Shown here: piece after piece, positions 8,993 through 17,558 of the stretch
Layout of the letters: the number at the start of each line of letters is the position of its first letter
Numbering within the stretch: the first letter of the stretch is position 1
Assembly (NCBI GenBank): GCA_934572325.1
Contig: CAKTKT010000002.1
Span: 1 to 63,363 of the forward strand
DNA length: 63,363 nt
From: an uncultured Oscillospiraceae bacterium
GTDB taxonomy: Bacteria; Bacillota; Clostridia; Oscillospirales; Oscillospiraceae
Reading direction: 5' to 3'
Position numbers and translations under genes: made by a program
The notes under the pieces: model-generated
The model's database searches: none
What the model was told of the DNA's origin: nothing
Seen by the model: the letters and a program-made list of their open reading frames with translations, nothing else

Positions 8993-10570
8993 ATGCTCAA
9001 CAGCTTCACTGAAAAATACAACGCCCTCCTCTCGCGCCCGAGCACGCGCCGCGCGCTCTTCTGGGCGATACTGGCGCTGGGCGTGTTCGCGCGCGCGTAT
9101 CTCTTCGCTCTCGTTCCGGCGGGCATAAATCAGGACGAGGCGTTCGCCGGCTACGAGGCGTGGTCGCTGATGAACTACGGGATAGACACGGCGGGGTATC
9201 ATAACCCCGTGTACCTCACGGCGTGGGGCAGCGGCATGAACGCGCTGGAGATGTATCTGATGATGCCGTTTATCGCCCTTTTTGGGCTGAAGCCTTGGGT
9301 GATACGCCTGCCGCAGCTCATCGTCGCCTGTCTGAGCCTGTGGGCGGCGTATCTGCTCGTGCGCCGGACGGTCGGCGAGCGGGCGGGGCTATTTGCGATG
9401 CTTTTGCTCGCCGTGTGCCCGTGGCACATCATGATGTCCCGCTGGGGGCTGGAATCCAACCTTGCGCCGGGGTTTCTCCTCTTCGGGCTGTGCTTTTTCG
9501 CTGCGGCGCCGGACAATCCGCGCCTGCTGCCTGCGTCGGCGCTGATGTACGGGCTGAGTCTTTATACCTACGCGACGGTGTGGATATACGTGCCGGTGAT
9601 GCTCGCGGTGCAGCTTGCGTACTGCATGGCGTATAAAAAGATAAAATTCACGCGGCATCTGGCGCTCTTTGCCGTTATCCTCCTTGTGATGGCAGCGCCG
9701 CTTATCTTGTTTCTGCTCGTGAACTACGGGTACATCGACGAGATACGCACGCCGCTCTTCTCCGTGCCGAGGCTTTTGTATATGCGCACGGGGGAGATCT
9801 CCCTCGACGAGAAGGCGCGCAAGCTGGAGATATTCAAGTCCGTATTCATCGACGAGAACGACGGCTGGATATGGAACAGCCCGAAAAAATACGGGCTTTT
9901 CTACCACATCACGATACCGCTCGCGCTCGCGGGGCTGGTATGCTGCATCGCGCGTCTCGCGGCGGCGGCGCGGCGGCGGGAGTTTTGCCCCGAGGCGCTG
10001 CTGGCGGTGCAGCTTGTCGTGTGCCTGCCGCAGCTCATCCTCCTGAAGGGCAATGTCACAAAATTCAATATGCTCTTCATCCCGCTCATAATTCTGGCGG
10101 CGCTGGGGGCGTACCGCATCTCAAGAGCGGCATGGAAGCCTGCGCTCGGTGTGCTCGCGGCGGCGTACCTTGTGCTGTTCGTCGGGTTTGAGCACTACTA
10201 TTTCACCGAGTACAGGCAGGATGAGGAGCTGCTGTCGCACTTTTCCTACGGGCTTGAGGACGCGCTGGAGCTCGCCTGCGAAAAGGGAGAGATCGTCTAC
10301 CTCGACGAGAACGAGTATTACACCAAGGTGCTCTTTTATACGAAAACACCGGTCACGGTGTTCCGCGACACGGTGGAGTATCTCTATTATCCCGCGCCGT
10401 ACCTCCATGCGCTCTCGTTTGACCGCTTCCGCTTCTGGGACGACCCGTACAGACCCGAGGACAACGCCGCCTACATCATCCCGAACGGGGACAGCCTCGG
10501 CATACTGGAAGAATCCGGCTTCACGCTTGAGCGCATCGGAAGCTACACCGTGGCGTATAAGGAGAGCTGA
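8993..10570 (+). CDS. GT39/PMT-type membrane glycosyltransferase
   Basis: A 525-residue polytopic membrane protein with about 11-12 hydrophobic helices. The first outer loop holds the acidic motif INQDEAFAGYEAWSLMNYG, typical of ArnT/PMT-like glycosyltransferases that use polyprenyl-phosphate sugars. Next come a conserved 'RLPQLIVACLSLWAAYLLVRRTVG' helix and 'SRWGLESNLAPG'. The C-terminal 130 residues are a soluble outer domain. Acceptor and sugar are unknown. ATG 8993 follows GGAGAGG. It stands alone between the divergent ParB-like/BMP gene and a terminator. Confidence 0.8.
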   Translation: MLNSFTEKYNALLSRPSTRRALFWAILALGVFARAYLFALVPAGINQDEAFAGYEAWSLMNYGIDTAGYHNPVYLTAWGSGMNALEMYLMMPFIALFGLKPWVIRLPQLIVACLSLWAAYLLVRRTVGERAGLFAMLLLAVCPWHIMMSRWGLESNLAPGFLLFGLCFFAAAPDNPRLLPASALMYGLSLYTYATVWIYVPVMLAVQLAYCMAYKKIKFTRHLALFAVILLVMAAPLILFLLVNYGYIDEIRTPLFSVPRLLYMRTGEISLDEKARKLEIFKSVFIDENDGWIWNSPKKYGLFYHITIPLALAGLVCCIARLAAAARRREFCPEALLAVQLVVCLPQLILLKGNVTKFNMLFIPLIILAALGAYRISRAAWKPALGVLAAAYLVLFVGFEHYYFTEYRQDEELLSHFSYGLEDALELACEKGEIVYLDENEYYTKVLFYTKTPVTVFRDTVEYLYYPAPYLHALSFDRFRFWDDPYRPEDNAAYIIPNGDSLGILEESGFTLERIGSYTVAYKES

Positions 10571-10599
10571 AAAAACCACCTGTCGGGTGGTTTTTTTCA
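10568..10599. terminator. Bidirectional terminator between the glycosyltransferase gene and sigE
   Basis: AAAAAACCACC-TGTC-GGGTGGTTTTTTT forms a strong hairpin flanked by an A-run and a T-run, so it can end transcription from either side. Confidence 0.9.
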
Positions 10600-11319
10600 T
10601 ACCTGAAGGAGCTTTAATATCTCGCGGCGGAGCTGCTCGATGATGCGCTTTTCCAAACGGCTGATATAGCTCTGGGAGATGCCCATGATGTCGGCGACCT
10701 CCTTTTGCGTGTACTCGCGTCCGGAGGGCAGCCCGAAGCGCATGAGGATGATGCTCCGCTCGCGCTCGCCGAGAGTGGCGATCGCCTCCATGAGCATCTG
10801 GCGGTCTGCGTCGTCCTCAAGCGGGCGGGCGACCTCGTCCTCGTCCGTGCCGAGTATGTCCGAGAGCAGCAGCTCGTTCCCGTCCCAGTCGGTGTTGAGC
10901 GGCTCGTCAAAGCTGATCTCCGTGCGCTGCGAGCTTATCTTGCGCAGGTACATGAGTATCTCGTTTTCGATGCAGCGCGAGGCGTAGGTGGCGAGCTTGA
11001 TCTTCTTGGACGAGTTGAAGGTGTTCACCGCCTTGATAAGCCCTATCGTGCCGATGGAGATGAGATCCTCGATGTTGACGCCGGTGTTTTCAAAGCGCTT
11101 GGAGATGTACACCACGAGACGGAGGTTGTGCTCGATGAGGAGCTTTTTCGCCTCCTCATCGCCCTCCTCCGCGCGGCGTATCGCGCGCTCCTCGTCTGCG
11201 CGGGCAAGGGGCGGCGGCAGCGTGTCGCTGCCGCCTATGTAAAAAACCGGCGGCGGGGCTATGCCGAGGATGGACAGGATGTGCTCGCGCAGGAACAGTA
11301 TTTGCGGTTTACAGAGCAT
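10597..11319 (-). CDS. sigE: RNA polymerase sporulation sigma factor SigE
   Basis: A 240-residue mother-cell sigma factor that starts the early mother-cell programme of endospore formation. It has an N-terminal pro-sequence (MLCKPQILFLREHILSILG) removed on activation. Next comes the SigE hallmark YIGGSDTLPPPL, then region 2 (NLRLVVYISKRFENTGVNIEDLISIGTIGLIKAVNTF) and the region 4 helix-turn-helix (TQKEVADIMGISQSYISRLEKR). It lies 20 bases after spoIIGA, its processing protease, in the arrangement conserved in spore formers. SigK is the nearest alternative, but the GGSDTLPPPL motif and the spoIIGA neighbour favour SigE. Confidence 0.96.
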   Translation of the reverse strand: MLCKPQILFLREHILSILGIAPPPVFYIGGSDTLPPPLARADEERAIRRAEEGDEEAKKLLIEHNLRLVVYISKRFENTGVNIEDLISIGTIGLIKAVNTFNSSKKIKLATYASRCIENEILMYLRKISSQRTEISFDEPLNTDWDGNELLLSDILGTDEDEVARPLEDDADRQMLMEAIATLGERERSIILMRFGLPSGREYTQKEVADIMGISQSYISRLEKRIIEQLRREILKLLQV

Positions 11320-11339
11320 GGGAAACTCCTTTCATAATA

Positions 11340-12137
11340 TCAGATCACGCCCTCGTATCCGTCGCCGGACACATCGGGCGACACCGCGGCGAGCAGCGCG
11401 CGCTCCTCGCCGTCCACGACGGCGCTGTCCGGACGGAACGCCGCCAGCACGCCGCCCCCGCCGACGGCGGAGTACGGGATGAGCCGCAGCCGCCCGCGAA
11501 GCTCGGGAATGTCCGCGGCGTTCTCAACGAGGGCGACGGCGTCCAGCTCTAAAAGCGCGGCGTTCGCGCCGAGAAGCGGCGCGGCGGCGTGGGGGCACAG
11601 CAGCATCACCGGCAGGGCGCTGACGGGATCGGCGAGGCTGTTGCCGGTATCGACAAGGGCGACAAACCGCGTCCTGCGCGCCCCCAGCGTCAGCTCAACG
11701 CTCACCCGCGCCCTGTCGGCGAGCTTGACGCGCCGCGAGAACACCGCGCGCAGCAGCGTGTAGCACAGTGCGAACGCCGCGGCGAGCGTGCGCACATCGA
11801 ACGCGGGATAGCCGCCCGCGAGGGCTATCGCCCAGATGAAGCCGCCGAACGCCGCCGTCACCGCGAGAAAAACCACCGCGCAGCGAATCGGGCGCTCCTC
11901 TCCGGCAAAGGCGATGAGCGCCATCGCCACACCGGCGGCGAGCTTCATCGGCGCACTCCTGAGCCAGCCGAGAGACGGCAGATACACCGCCACGGCGTAC
12001 ACAGCGCCCGCCGCGGCGGCGAGCGCGTACCGCCCGCGGCGCAGTCTCACGCCGCACACCTGTGCGCTCATCACCGTCAGCACGTAGTCGATGACAAGAT
12101 TGAGAAGAAAGAGACTGTCTATGTAGATAACTTCCAT
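11340..12137 (-). CDS. spoIIGA: Sigma-E processing peptidase SpoIIGA
   Basis: A 265-residue membrane aspartic-type protease that cleaves pro-SigE after a signal from the forespore. Five hydrophobic helices in the first 150 residues start with MEVIYIDSLFLLNLVIDYVL. The catalytic motif DTGNSLADP lies at about residue 161 in the cytoplasmic domain. ATG 12137 is preferred over the upstream in-frame ATG 12158 because conservation starts there and because the promoter at 12163-12191 would start transcription at about 12157. Operon with sigE. Confidence 0.93.
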   Translation of the reverse strand: MEVIYIDSLFLLNLVIDYVLTVMSAQVCGVRLRRGRYALAAAAGAVYAVAVYLPSLGWLRSAPMKLAAGVAMALIAFAGEERPIRCAVVFLAVTAAFGGFIWAIALAGGYPAFDVRTLAAAFALCYTLLRAVFSRRVKLADRARVSVELTLGARRTRFVALVDTGNSLADPVSALPVMLLCPHAAAPLLGANAALLELDAVALVENAADIPELRGRLRLIPYSAVGGGGVLAAFRPDSAVVDGEERALLAAVSPDVSGDGYEGVI

Positions 12138-12162
12138 ACAGGAATCATAGCACGGCACGGGT

Positions 12163-12192
12163 CATATATTTTGTCATTTAGGAATTGTCAAA
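12163..12192 (-). promoter_or_regulatory. spoIIGA-sigE promoter with Spo0A-box-like sites
   Basis: On the minus strand TTGACA (12186-12191) and TATATG (12163-12168) are 17 bases apart. The plus strand reads TGTCAAA at 12186-12192 and TGTCATT nearby at 12172-12178. Both resemble the Spo0A box TGTCGAA, and the first overlaps the -35 hexamer as in known spoIIG promoters. Spo0A control is inferred. Confidence 0.55.
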
Positions 12193-12213
12193 AGAAACAT
12201 ACTGTGGTAAAAT
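12185..12213 (+). promoter_or_regulatory. Promoter of the DMT transporter gene, overlapping the spoIIG promoter
   Basis: TTGTCA (12185-12190), 17-base spacer, TAAAAT (12208-12213). The -35 elements of the two divergent promoters occupy the same bases, so binding at one should exclude the other. Confidence 0.5.
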
Positions 12214-12276
12214 CGTAAAGCAAAATATGCGAAGCCGGCGGAATGTCGGGGCGTAGAAACGAGGACTTCTTATATC

Positions 12277-13188
12277 ATGTGGTTTTGGTTTGCGATAATA
12301 GCGCTGCTGTGCTGGAGCGGGTCCGATCTTTTTTCCAAGATCGGCTGTCAGGACGCTGCGGACAAATACGCGCCGCTGAAAATGGTCACGGCTGTGGGCG
12401 TTGTGATGGGGCTTCACGCCGCGTATGAAATATTCATCGGCGGGGTGGAGATAAACGGCGCGGTGCTGCTGACATATCTGCCGGTGTCGCTTTTGTACAT
12501 AAGCTCCATGGCGATAGGCTATCTGGGGCTGCGGTATATCGAGCTTTCCATATCCTCTCCCATCTGCAACAGCTCCGGCGCGGTCGTGGCGGTGCTGACG
12601 TTCGCAACCGTCGGCATAAGCGACGAGCTGCCGCCGCTCGCGCTCGCGGCGGTGGCGCTGGTGTGCGTCGGCGTTGTGGCGCTGGGCATAACCGAGGCGA
12701 ACGAGGACGAGGAGCTGCGCCGTGCGCGGCAGGATGAGTCCAACCGGCACTACGCCAAAAGCTGGCTTGCCATCGCCATACCGGTGATCTACTGCCTGCT
12801 CGACGCGCTGGGCACGTTTGCCGACAGCCGCGTGCTGGAGGTGCTCGACGAGGATTCGGCGAACGTCGCGTATGAGCTGACGTTCCTTCTCGCGGGCGTC
12901 GTGTGCGCCGTCTACGTGCTGGGCGTGAAAAAGCAGAGGCTCATCCTCCGGCAGGAGACGCCGAAGTACACCGGCGCGGTGTTCGAGACGGTGGGGCAGT
13001 TTTTCTACATCTACGCGCTCGCGGACACGAAGCACGTCGCCTTTTCCGCGCCCATCATCTCCTCCTACTGCGTGGCGTCGGTGCTGTGGTCGAGGATATT
13101 CCTCAAGGAAAAGCTCTCGGCGAAGCATTACCTTTCCATCGCCCTCGTGGTTGCGGGCATAGTTATAATGGGTATACTGGATATATAA
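12277..13188 (+). CDS. EamA/DMT-superfamily transporter
   Basis: A 303-residue membrane protein with about ten hydrophobic helices in two halves (residues 1-145 and 165-303). The first half holds MWFWFAIIALLCWSGSDLFSKIG and the second 'PVIYCLLDALGTFADS', a pattern of drug/metabolite transporters. The substrate is unknown. A GAGG at about 12258 precedes the start at a long distance. It ends 12 bases before pyrH and may feed transcription into the following essential cluster. Confidence 0.8.
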   Translation: MWFWFAIIALLCWSGSDLFSKIGCQDAADKYAPLKMVTAVGVVMGLHAAYEIFIGGVEINGAVLLTYLPVSLLYISSMAIGYLGLRYIELSISSPICNSSGAVVAVLTFATVGISDELPPLALAAVALVCVGVVALGITEANEDEELRRARQDESNRHYAKSWLAIAIPVIYCLLDALGTFADSRVLEVLDEDSANVAYELTFLLAGVVCAVYVLGVKKQRLILRQETPKYTGAVFETVGQFFYIYALADTKHVAFSAPIISSYCVASVLWSRIFLKEKLSAKHYLSIALVVAGIVIMGILDI

Positions 13189-13200
13189 GGAGCGGAAAAA

Positions 13201-13911
13201 ATGAACAGCATTTATAAGCGCGTGCTTATCAAGATCAGCGGGGAAGCCCTCGCGGCGGAGAAAAAGACCGGGTTCGACTTTGACTTCGTCTCGCGCGTGT
13301 GCGCCGCCGTCAGCGCCTGCGCACAAAATGGCGTGCAGGTCGGCATTGTCGTCGGCGGCGGCAACTTCTGGCGCGGCGTGAAGGACGGCGCGGGGCACGT
13401 GGAGCGCGTGAGCGCGGACAGGATGGGTATGCTCGCCACCGCGATGAACTGCCTTGCCGTGGCGGATGTGTTCAAGCAGCTCGGCGCGGACGCGCGCGTC
13501 ATGACCGCCGTGGATATTCAGGGCGTGGGCGAGCGCTACGACACGAAAAAGGCGATAGAGTATCTCGAAGGCGGAAAGATCGTGCTGTTCGGCTGCGGCA
13601 CGGGTATGCCGTTTTTCTCCACCGACACCGCGGCGGCGCTGCGCGCGGCGGAGATACGTGCCGACGCGATACTCCTTGCCAAGAACATAGACGGCGTATA
13701 CTCCGCCGATCCCCGCCGCGATCCCGCCGCCGTGAGGTTTGACGAGATAAGCTATGACGAGGTGCTCTCGCATCATCTCGCGGTGATGGACTCCACCGCC
13801 ACGAGCCTCGCCATGGACAACGGCATCCCCCTCATCGTCTTTGCGCTGGCGGAGCCGGAGAATATCGGGCGCGTGCTCACGGGTGAGAAGCTGGGCACGA
13901 CGGTAAAATAA
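13201..13911 (+). CDS. pyrH: UMP kinase
   Basis: A 236-residue cytoplasmic kinase that makes UDP from UMP, feeding nucleotide and cell-wall precursor pools. Visible family blocks are RVLIKISGEAL at the N-terminus, VVGGGNFWRG, 'DRMGMLATAMNCLA', 'LAKNIDGVYSADP' and 'VMDSTATSLAMDNGIPLIVF'. Full-length for the family. It opens the widespread pyrH-frr-uppS-dxr-rseP group. Ribosome-binding site AAGGAGCGG. Confidence 0.97.
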   Translation: MNSIYKRVLIKISGEALAAEKKTGFDFDFVSRVCAAVSACAQNGVQVGIVVGGGNFWRGVKDGAGHVERVSADRMGMLATAMNCLAVADVFKQLGADARVMTAVDIQGVGERYDTKKAIEYLEGGKIVLFGCGTGMPFFSTDTAAALRAAEIRADAILLAKNIDGVYSADPRRDPAAVRFDEISYDEVLSHHLAVMDSTATSLAMDNGIPLIVFALAEPENIGRVLTGEKLGTTVK

Positions 13912-13984
13912 AAAGTTTACAGCACAGATCGGTCAAGTTAACAAATAAGATAAAACAATATGCAATAATAAGGGAGGTAAAACC

Positions 13985-14536
13985 ATGTCCGACTATCAGG
14001 AATTTGAAAGCAAGATGAAGAAAACCTGCGAGGCGCTCAACGCGCAGCTCGCCACCATCCGCGCCGGACGCGCCAACGCCGCCGTGCTCGATCAGATCGA
14101 GGTGGACTACTACGGCTCGCCCACGCCCATTCAGCAGGTCGCGTCCATCGCCTCGCCCGATCCGCGCTCGCTGCTCATCCAGCCGTGGGACGCTTCCGTG
14201 CTCAAGGGCATCGAGAAGGCGATACTCGCCTCCGATCTCGGAATCAACCCGCAGAACGACGGACGTATGCTGCGTCTGGTGTTCCCGCCGCTGACCGAGG
14301 AGCGCCGCCGCGAGCTCGTCAAGCAGACGAAGAAGTACGGCGAGGAGTCGAAGGTCGCCATCCGCAACATCCGCCGCGACGCGATGGACAAGTTCAAAAA
14401 GCAGCAGAAGGCGTCCGAAATGACCGAGGACGACTACAAGCTCGCGGAGAAGGACGTTCAGAAGCTGACGGACGACTATATCAAGGAGATAGACAAGATA
14501 ACCGACAGGAAGGAAAAAGAGCTGACCGAGATCTGA
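13985..14536 (+). CDS. frr: Ribosome recycling factor
   Basis: A 183-residue factor that, with EF-G, splits the post-termination ribosome. Conserved features are the start 'KMKKTCEALNAQLATIRAGRANAAVLDQI', the central 'PDPRSLLIQPWD', and the long basic C-terminal helices (RNIRRDAMDKFKK). Length matches the usual 185. A 73-base AT-rich gap after pyrH ends in the strong site GGGAGGT. Confidence 0.97.
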   Translation: MSDYQEFESKMKKTCEALNAQLATIRAGRANAAVLDQIEVDYYGSPTPIQQVASIASPDPRSLLIQPWDASVLKGIEKAILASDLGINPQNDGRMLRLVFPPLTEERRRELVKQTKKYGEESKVAIRNIRRDAMDKFKKQQKASEMTEDDYKLAEKDVQKLTDDYIKEIDKITDRKEKELTEI

Positions 14537-14549
14537 TCGGAGGAACGTA

Positions 14550-15290
14550 ATGGCGGAGATCATCGAGACGGGGGAGCGGGAGAGATCCGGTCTCCCCCGT
14601 CATATTGCGATAATACTTGACGGCAACGGTCGCTGGGCGAAAAAGCGCGGGCTGCCGCGCACGGCGGGTCACGCCGCCGGAGCGGAGACGTTCCGGCGCA
14701 TCGCGACATACTGCAAGAATATCGGCGTGGACTATCTGACGGTCTACGCCTTTTCGACAGAGAACTGGAAGCGCCCGCCCGAAGAGGTCAGAACCATCAT
14801 GAGGCTGCTGGACAAATACCTCAAGGAAGCGATAGCCACGATGGAGCGGGACAAAATAAAAATGCGCGTCCTCGGCGACGTGGCGGCGCTCTCGCCGGAG
14901 CTTCAGGCGGAGATCGCGCGCACAAACGAGATAAGCGCGCATTATGACGGCTTTCAGGCGAACATCTGCCTCAACTACGGCGGGCGGGACGAGATCCTCC
15001 ACGCGGCGCGGCGCTATGCCGAGGATTACGCCGCAGGACGCGCCTCGGGCGAGCTGACGGAGGAGGGCTTCGGCGCTTATCTGTACTCCGCCAGCATACC
15101 CGACCCGGATCTGCTCATCCGACCGGGCGGAGAGGTGCGCATCTCGAACTTTCTTTTGTGGCAGTGCGCCTACTCCGAGTTTTATTTTACCGACGTGCTC
15201 TGGCCCGACTTCACACCCGACGAGCTTGAGCGCGCCATCGCCGAGTTTCGGCGGCGCGACCGGCGCTACGGCGGCGTAAAGAACCCCTGA
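14550..15290 (+). CDS. uppS: Undecaprenyl diphosphate synthase (cis-prenyltransferase)
   Basis: A 246-residue enzyme that builds the C55 lipid carrier for peptidoglycan and wall polymers from FPP and IPP. Motifs in order: HIAIILDGNGRWAKKRG (catalytic Asp), 'LTVYAFSTENWKRP', 'FQANICLNYGGRDEI', 'DPDLLIRPGGEVRISNFLLWQCAYSEFYF'. It starts 13 bases after frr. It shares the isoprenoid theme with dxr and ispG downstream, which supply its substrates. Confidence 0.97.
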   Translation: MAEIIETGERERSGLPRHIAIILDGNGRWAKKRGLPRTAGHAAGAETFRRIATYCKNIGVDYLTVYAFSTENWKRPPEEVRTIMRLLDKYLKEAIATMERDKIKMRVLGDVAALSPELQAEIARTNEISAHYDGFQANICLNYGGRDEILHAARRYAEDYAAGRASGELTEEGFGAYLYSASIPDPDLLIRPGGEVRISNFLLWQCAYSEFYFTDVLWPDFTPDELERAIAEFRRRDRRYGGVKNP

Positions 15291-15303
15291 AGGAGAGATA
15301 TAA

Positions 15304-16455
15304 ATGCTAAGATCCGTTTCAATACTGGGCAGCACCGGCTCTATCGGGCGGCAGAGCGTCGATGTGGCGGAGCATATGGGTATGCCCGTGGCGGCGCTCG
15401 CCGCGTCGCGCAGCGTGACGCTGCTGGAGGAGCAGGCACGCCGCCTTCGCCCGAAATTTGTCGCCGTGTACGACGAGAGCGCCGCGAGAGACTTCAAAAC
15501 TGCCGTGGCGGACACGGATATCCGCGTCGGCTCGGGCATAGAGGCGCTTATCGAGGCGGCGACGCTCGACGGGGCGGACTGCGTCGTCACCGCCGTGTCC
15601 GGCGCTATCGGGCTGCGCCCGACGCTCGCCGCGATAGACGCAAAAAAGCGCATCGCGCTGGCGAATAAGGAGACGCTCGTCTGCGCGGGCGAGATAGTCA
15701 TGAAGCGCGCGGCGGAGCGCGGGGCGGAGATCGTCCCCGTCGATTCGGAGCACTCAGCCATCTTCCAGTGCCTTATGGGGCGCGGGAGGGGCGAGGTGAA
15801 AAAGCTCCTGCTCACCGGCAGCGGCGGACCGTTCAGAGGCAGGGCGCGCGCGGAGCTGGAGGACGTCACGCCGGAGCAGGCGGTCAGACACCCCAACTGG
15901 AGCATGGGCGCGAAGATCTCCGTTGACAGCGCGACGATGATGAACAAGGGGCTGGAGTTTATAGAGGCGATGCATCTCTTTGCCGTCAGTCCGGACGACA
16001 TACAGGTGGTAATCCACCCGCAGAGCGTCATACACTCTATGGTGGAGCTTGTTGACGGCACGGTGATCGCCCAGCTCGGCGCACAGGATATGCGCCTGCC
16101 CATACAGCTCGCGCTCAGCTACCCCGAGCGCACGGACGCGGTCAGCGACCGGCTGAATTTCTATGACCTTGAAAACCTCAGCTTCCAAGCGCCCGACCTT
16201 GCGAACACCCCGTGCCTTGCGCTGGCGATGGACGCGGCGCGCACGGGCGGCACGGCGGGCTGCGTGATGAGCGCGGCGAACGAGGAGGCGGTGCGGCTGT
16301 TTTTGAACTGCAGGCTCGGCTTCAACCGCATCTATGACTGCGCGGCGGAGGCGATAGCCGCCGTCGGCGTTGCACACGGAGCGGATCTCGACGCGATAAT
16401 CGAGGCGGACGCTGCGGCGCGGCGCTTTGTAAAGGAGAAGTACGGCGGCGTATGA
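15304..16455 (+). CDS. dxr: 1-deoxy-D-xylulose 5-phosphate reductoisomerase
   Basis: A 383-residue NADPH-dependent enzyme making MEP, the committed step of non-mevalonate isoprenoid synthesis. N-terminal nucleotide motif LGSTGSIGRQSVDV, metal/substrate motifs NKETLVCAGE and PVDSEHSAIFQCL, and flexible loop 'HPNWSMGAKISVDSATMMNKGLE'. In most Firmicutes cdsA lies between uppS and dxr; here the 13-base gap shows it is missing from this place. Confidence 0.97.
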   Translation: MLRSVSILGSTGSIGRQSVDVAEHMGMPVAALAASRSVTLLEEQARRLRPKFVAVYDESAARDFKTAVADTDIRVGSGIEALIEAATLDGADCVVTAVSGAIGLRPTLAAIDAKKRIALANKETLVCAGEIVMKRAAERGAEIVPVDSEHSAIFQCLMGRGRGEVKKLLLTGSGGPFRGRARAELEDVTPEQAVRHPNWSMGAKISVDSATMMNKGLEFIEAMHLFAVSPDDIQVVIHPQSVIHSMVELVDGTVIAQLGAQDMRLPIQLALSYPERTDAVSDRLNFYDLENLSFQAPDLANTPCLALAMDAARTGGTAGCVMSAANEEAVRLFLNCRLGFNRIYDCAAEAIAAVGVAHGADLDAIIEADAAARRFVKEKYGGV

Positions 16456-16499
16456 CGTCCGCCGGAGCTTCCGACTGACCCTAGGGAGAGCTTTTATCT

Positions 16500-17558
16500 A
16501 TGACCATTATCTACATTCTTCTTGCGATACTGCTGTTCGGCGTGCTCATCGCCGTGCACGAATTCGGGCACTTCACCGCCGCAAAGCTCTGCGGCGTGAG
16601 GGTGGAGGAGTTCGCAATAGGCATGGGACCCTCGCTCATAAAAAAGCAGAGGGGGGAGACGCTCTACTCTCTGCGCGCCGTGCCAATAGGCGGCTTCTGC
16701 GCCATGGCGGGGGAGGACGAGACCTCCGACGACCCGCGCGCCTTCACGAGCCAGAGCGTGTGGAAGCGCCTTATCATCCTCGCGGCGGGCTCGTTCATGA
16801 ACTTTGTGCTGGGGCTTGTGCTTGTCATTTTGATATACGCCTCCGCCACGGGCTTTCGCGCGCCGGTCATAGAGGGCTTTATGGACGGCTGCCCGTATGA
16901 GGGCGCGGACGGCTTTCAGGCGGGCGACCGGATACTCAGCATCGACGGGCGGCGCATCTACCAGTACAGCGACGTCGCCGACTTTCTCTCACGCGGCGAC
17001 GGGGTGTACGACATCGTCGTGCGCCGCGACGGCAGGCGCGTGGAGCTTAAAGATTTCAAGCTCGTCCCCGTGGAGTACGAGGGGCAGGAGCGGAGGATGT
17101 ACGGGTTCTACTTCGGCTATGACGAGGGAACGCCGGCAAACAAGCTGCGCTACTCGTGGAACACGACCATGGAGTTTTCGCGCTGGGTCTGGATGGGGCT
17201 TGAGCAGCTTTTTGAAGGACAGGTGACGGTCAACGATATGGCGGGACCCGTCGGCATCGTCGATATGATGGCGCAGACGGGCGAGAGCGCGGCGAGCACG
17301 ACCGACGCGATACTGGATATTCTCTATCTCGGCGCGTTCATCGCGGTCAACCTTGCGATAATGAATATGCTGCCCATCCCCGCGCTCGACGGCGGGAGAG
17401 TGTTTTTGCTGCTCGTGACGTGGGTGATAGAGCATATAACGAAAAAGCGCCTTGACCCGAAGTATGAGGGCTATATACACGCCGCGGGCATGGTGCTGCT
17501 GCTGGCGCTTATGGCGTATGTAATGTTCAATGATATAGTCAGGATAGTGACGAAATGA
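16500..17558 (+). CDS. rseP: RIP zinc metalloprotease (RseP/RasP)
   Basis: A 352-residue intramembrane site-2 protease that cleaves membrane-bound regulators and signal-peptide remnants. HEFGH active site at residues 20-24 within the first helix, one PDZ domain at about 125-190 (GADGFQAGDRILSIDGRRI), and the third zinc-ligand motif NMLPIPALDGGRVF in a late helix. Its stop overlaps the ispG start by four bases. Confidence 0.96.
   Translation: MTIIYILLAILLFGVLIAVHEFGHFTAAKLCGVRVEEFAIGMGPSLIKKQRGETLYSLRAVPIGGFCAMAGEDETSDDPRAFTSQSVWKRLIILAAGSFMNFVLGLVLVILIYASATGFRAPVIEGFMDGCPYEGADGFQAGDRILSIDGRRIYQYSDVADFLSRGDGVYDIVVRRDGRRVELKDFKLVPVEYEGQERRMYGFYFGYDEGTPANKLRYSWNTTMEFSRWVWMGLEQLFEGQVTVNDMAGPVGIVDMMAQTGESAASTTDAILDILYLGAFIAVNLAIMNMLPIPALDGGRVFLLLVTWVIEHITKKRLDPKYEGYIHAAGMVLLLALMAYVMFNDIVRIVTK

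Noticed and set aside
14481..16103. 540-codon open frame on the minus strand
   Set aside because: Antisense to uppS and dxr, both clearly real; the translation is Ser/Arg-rich with no domain.
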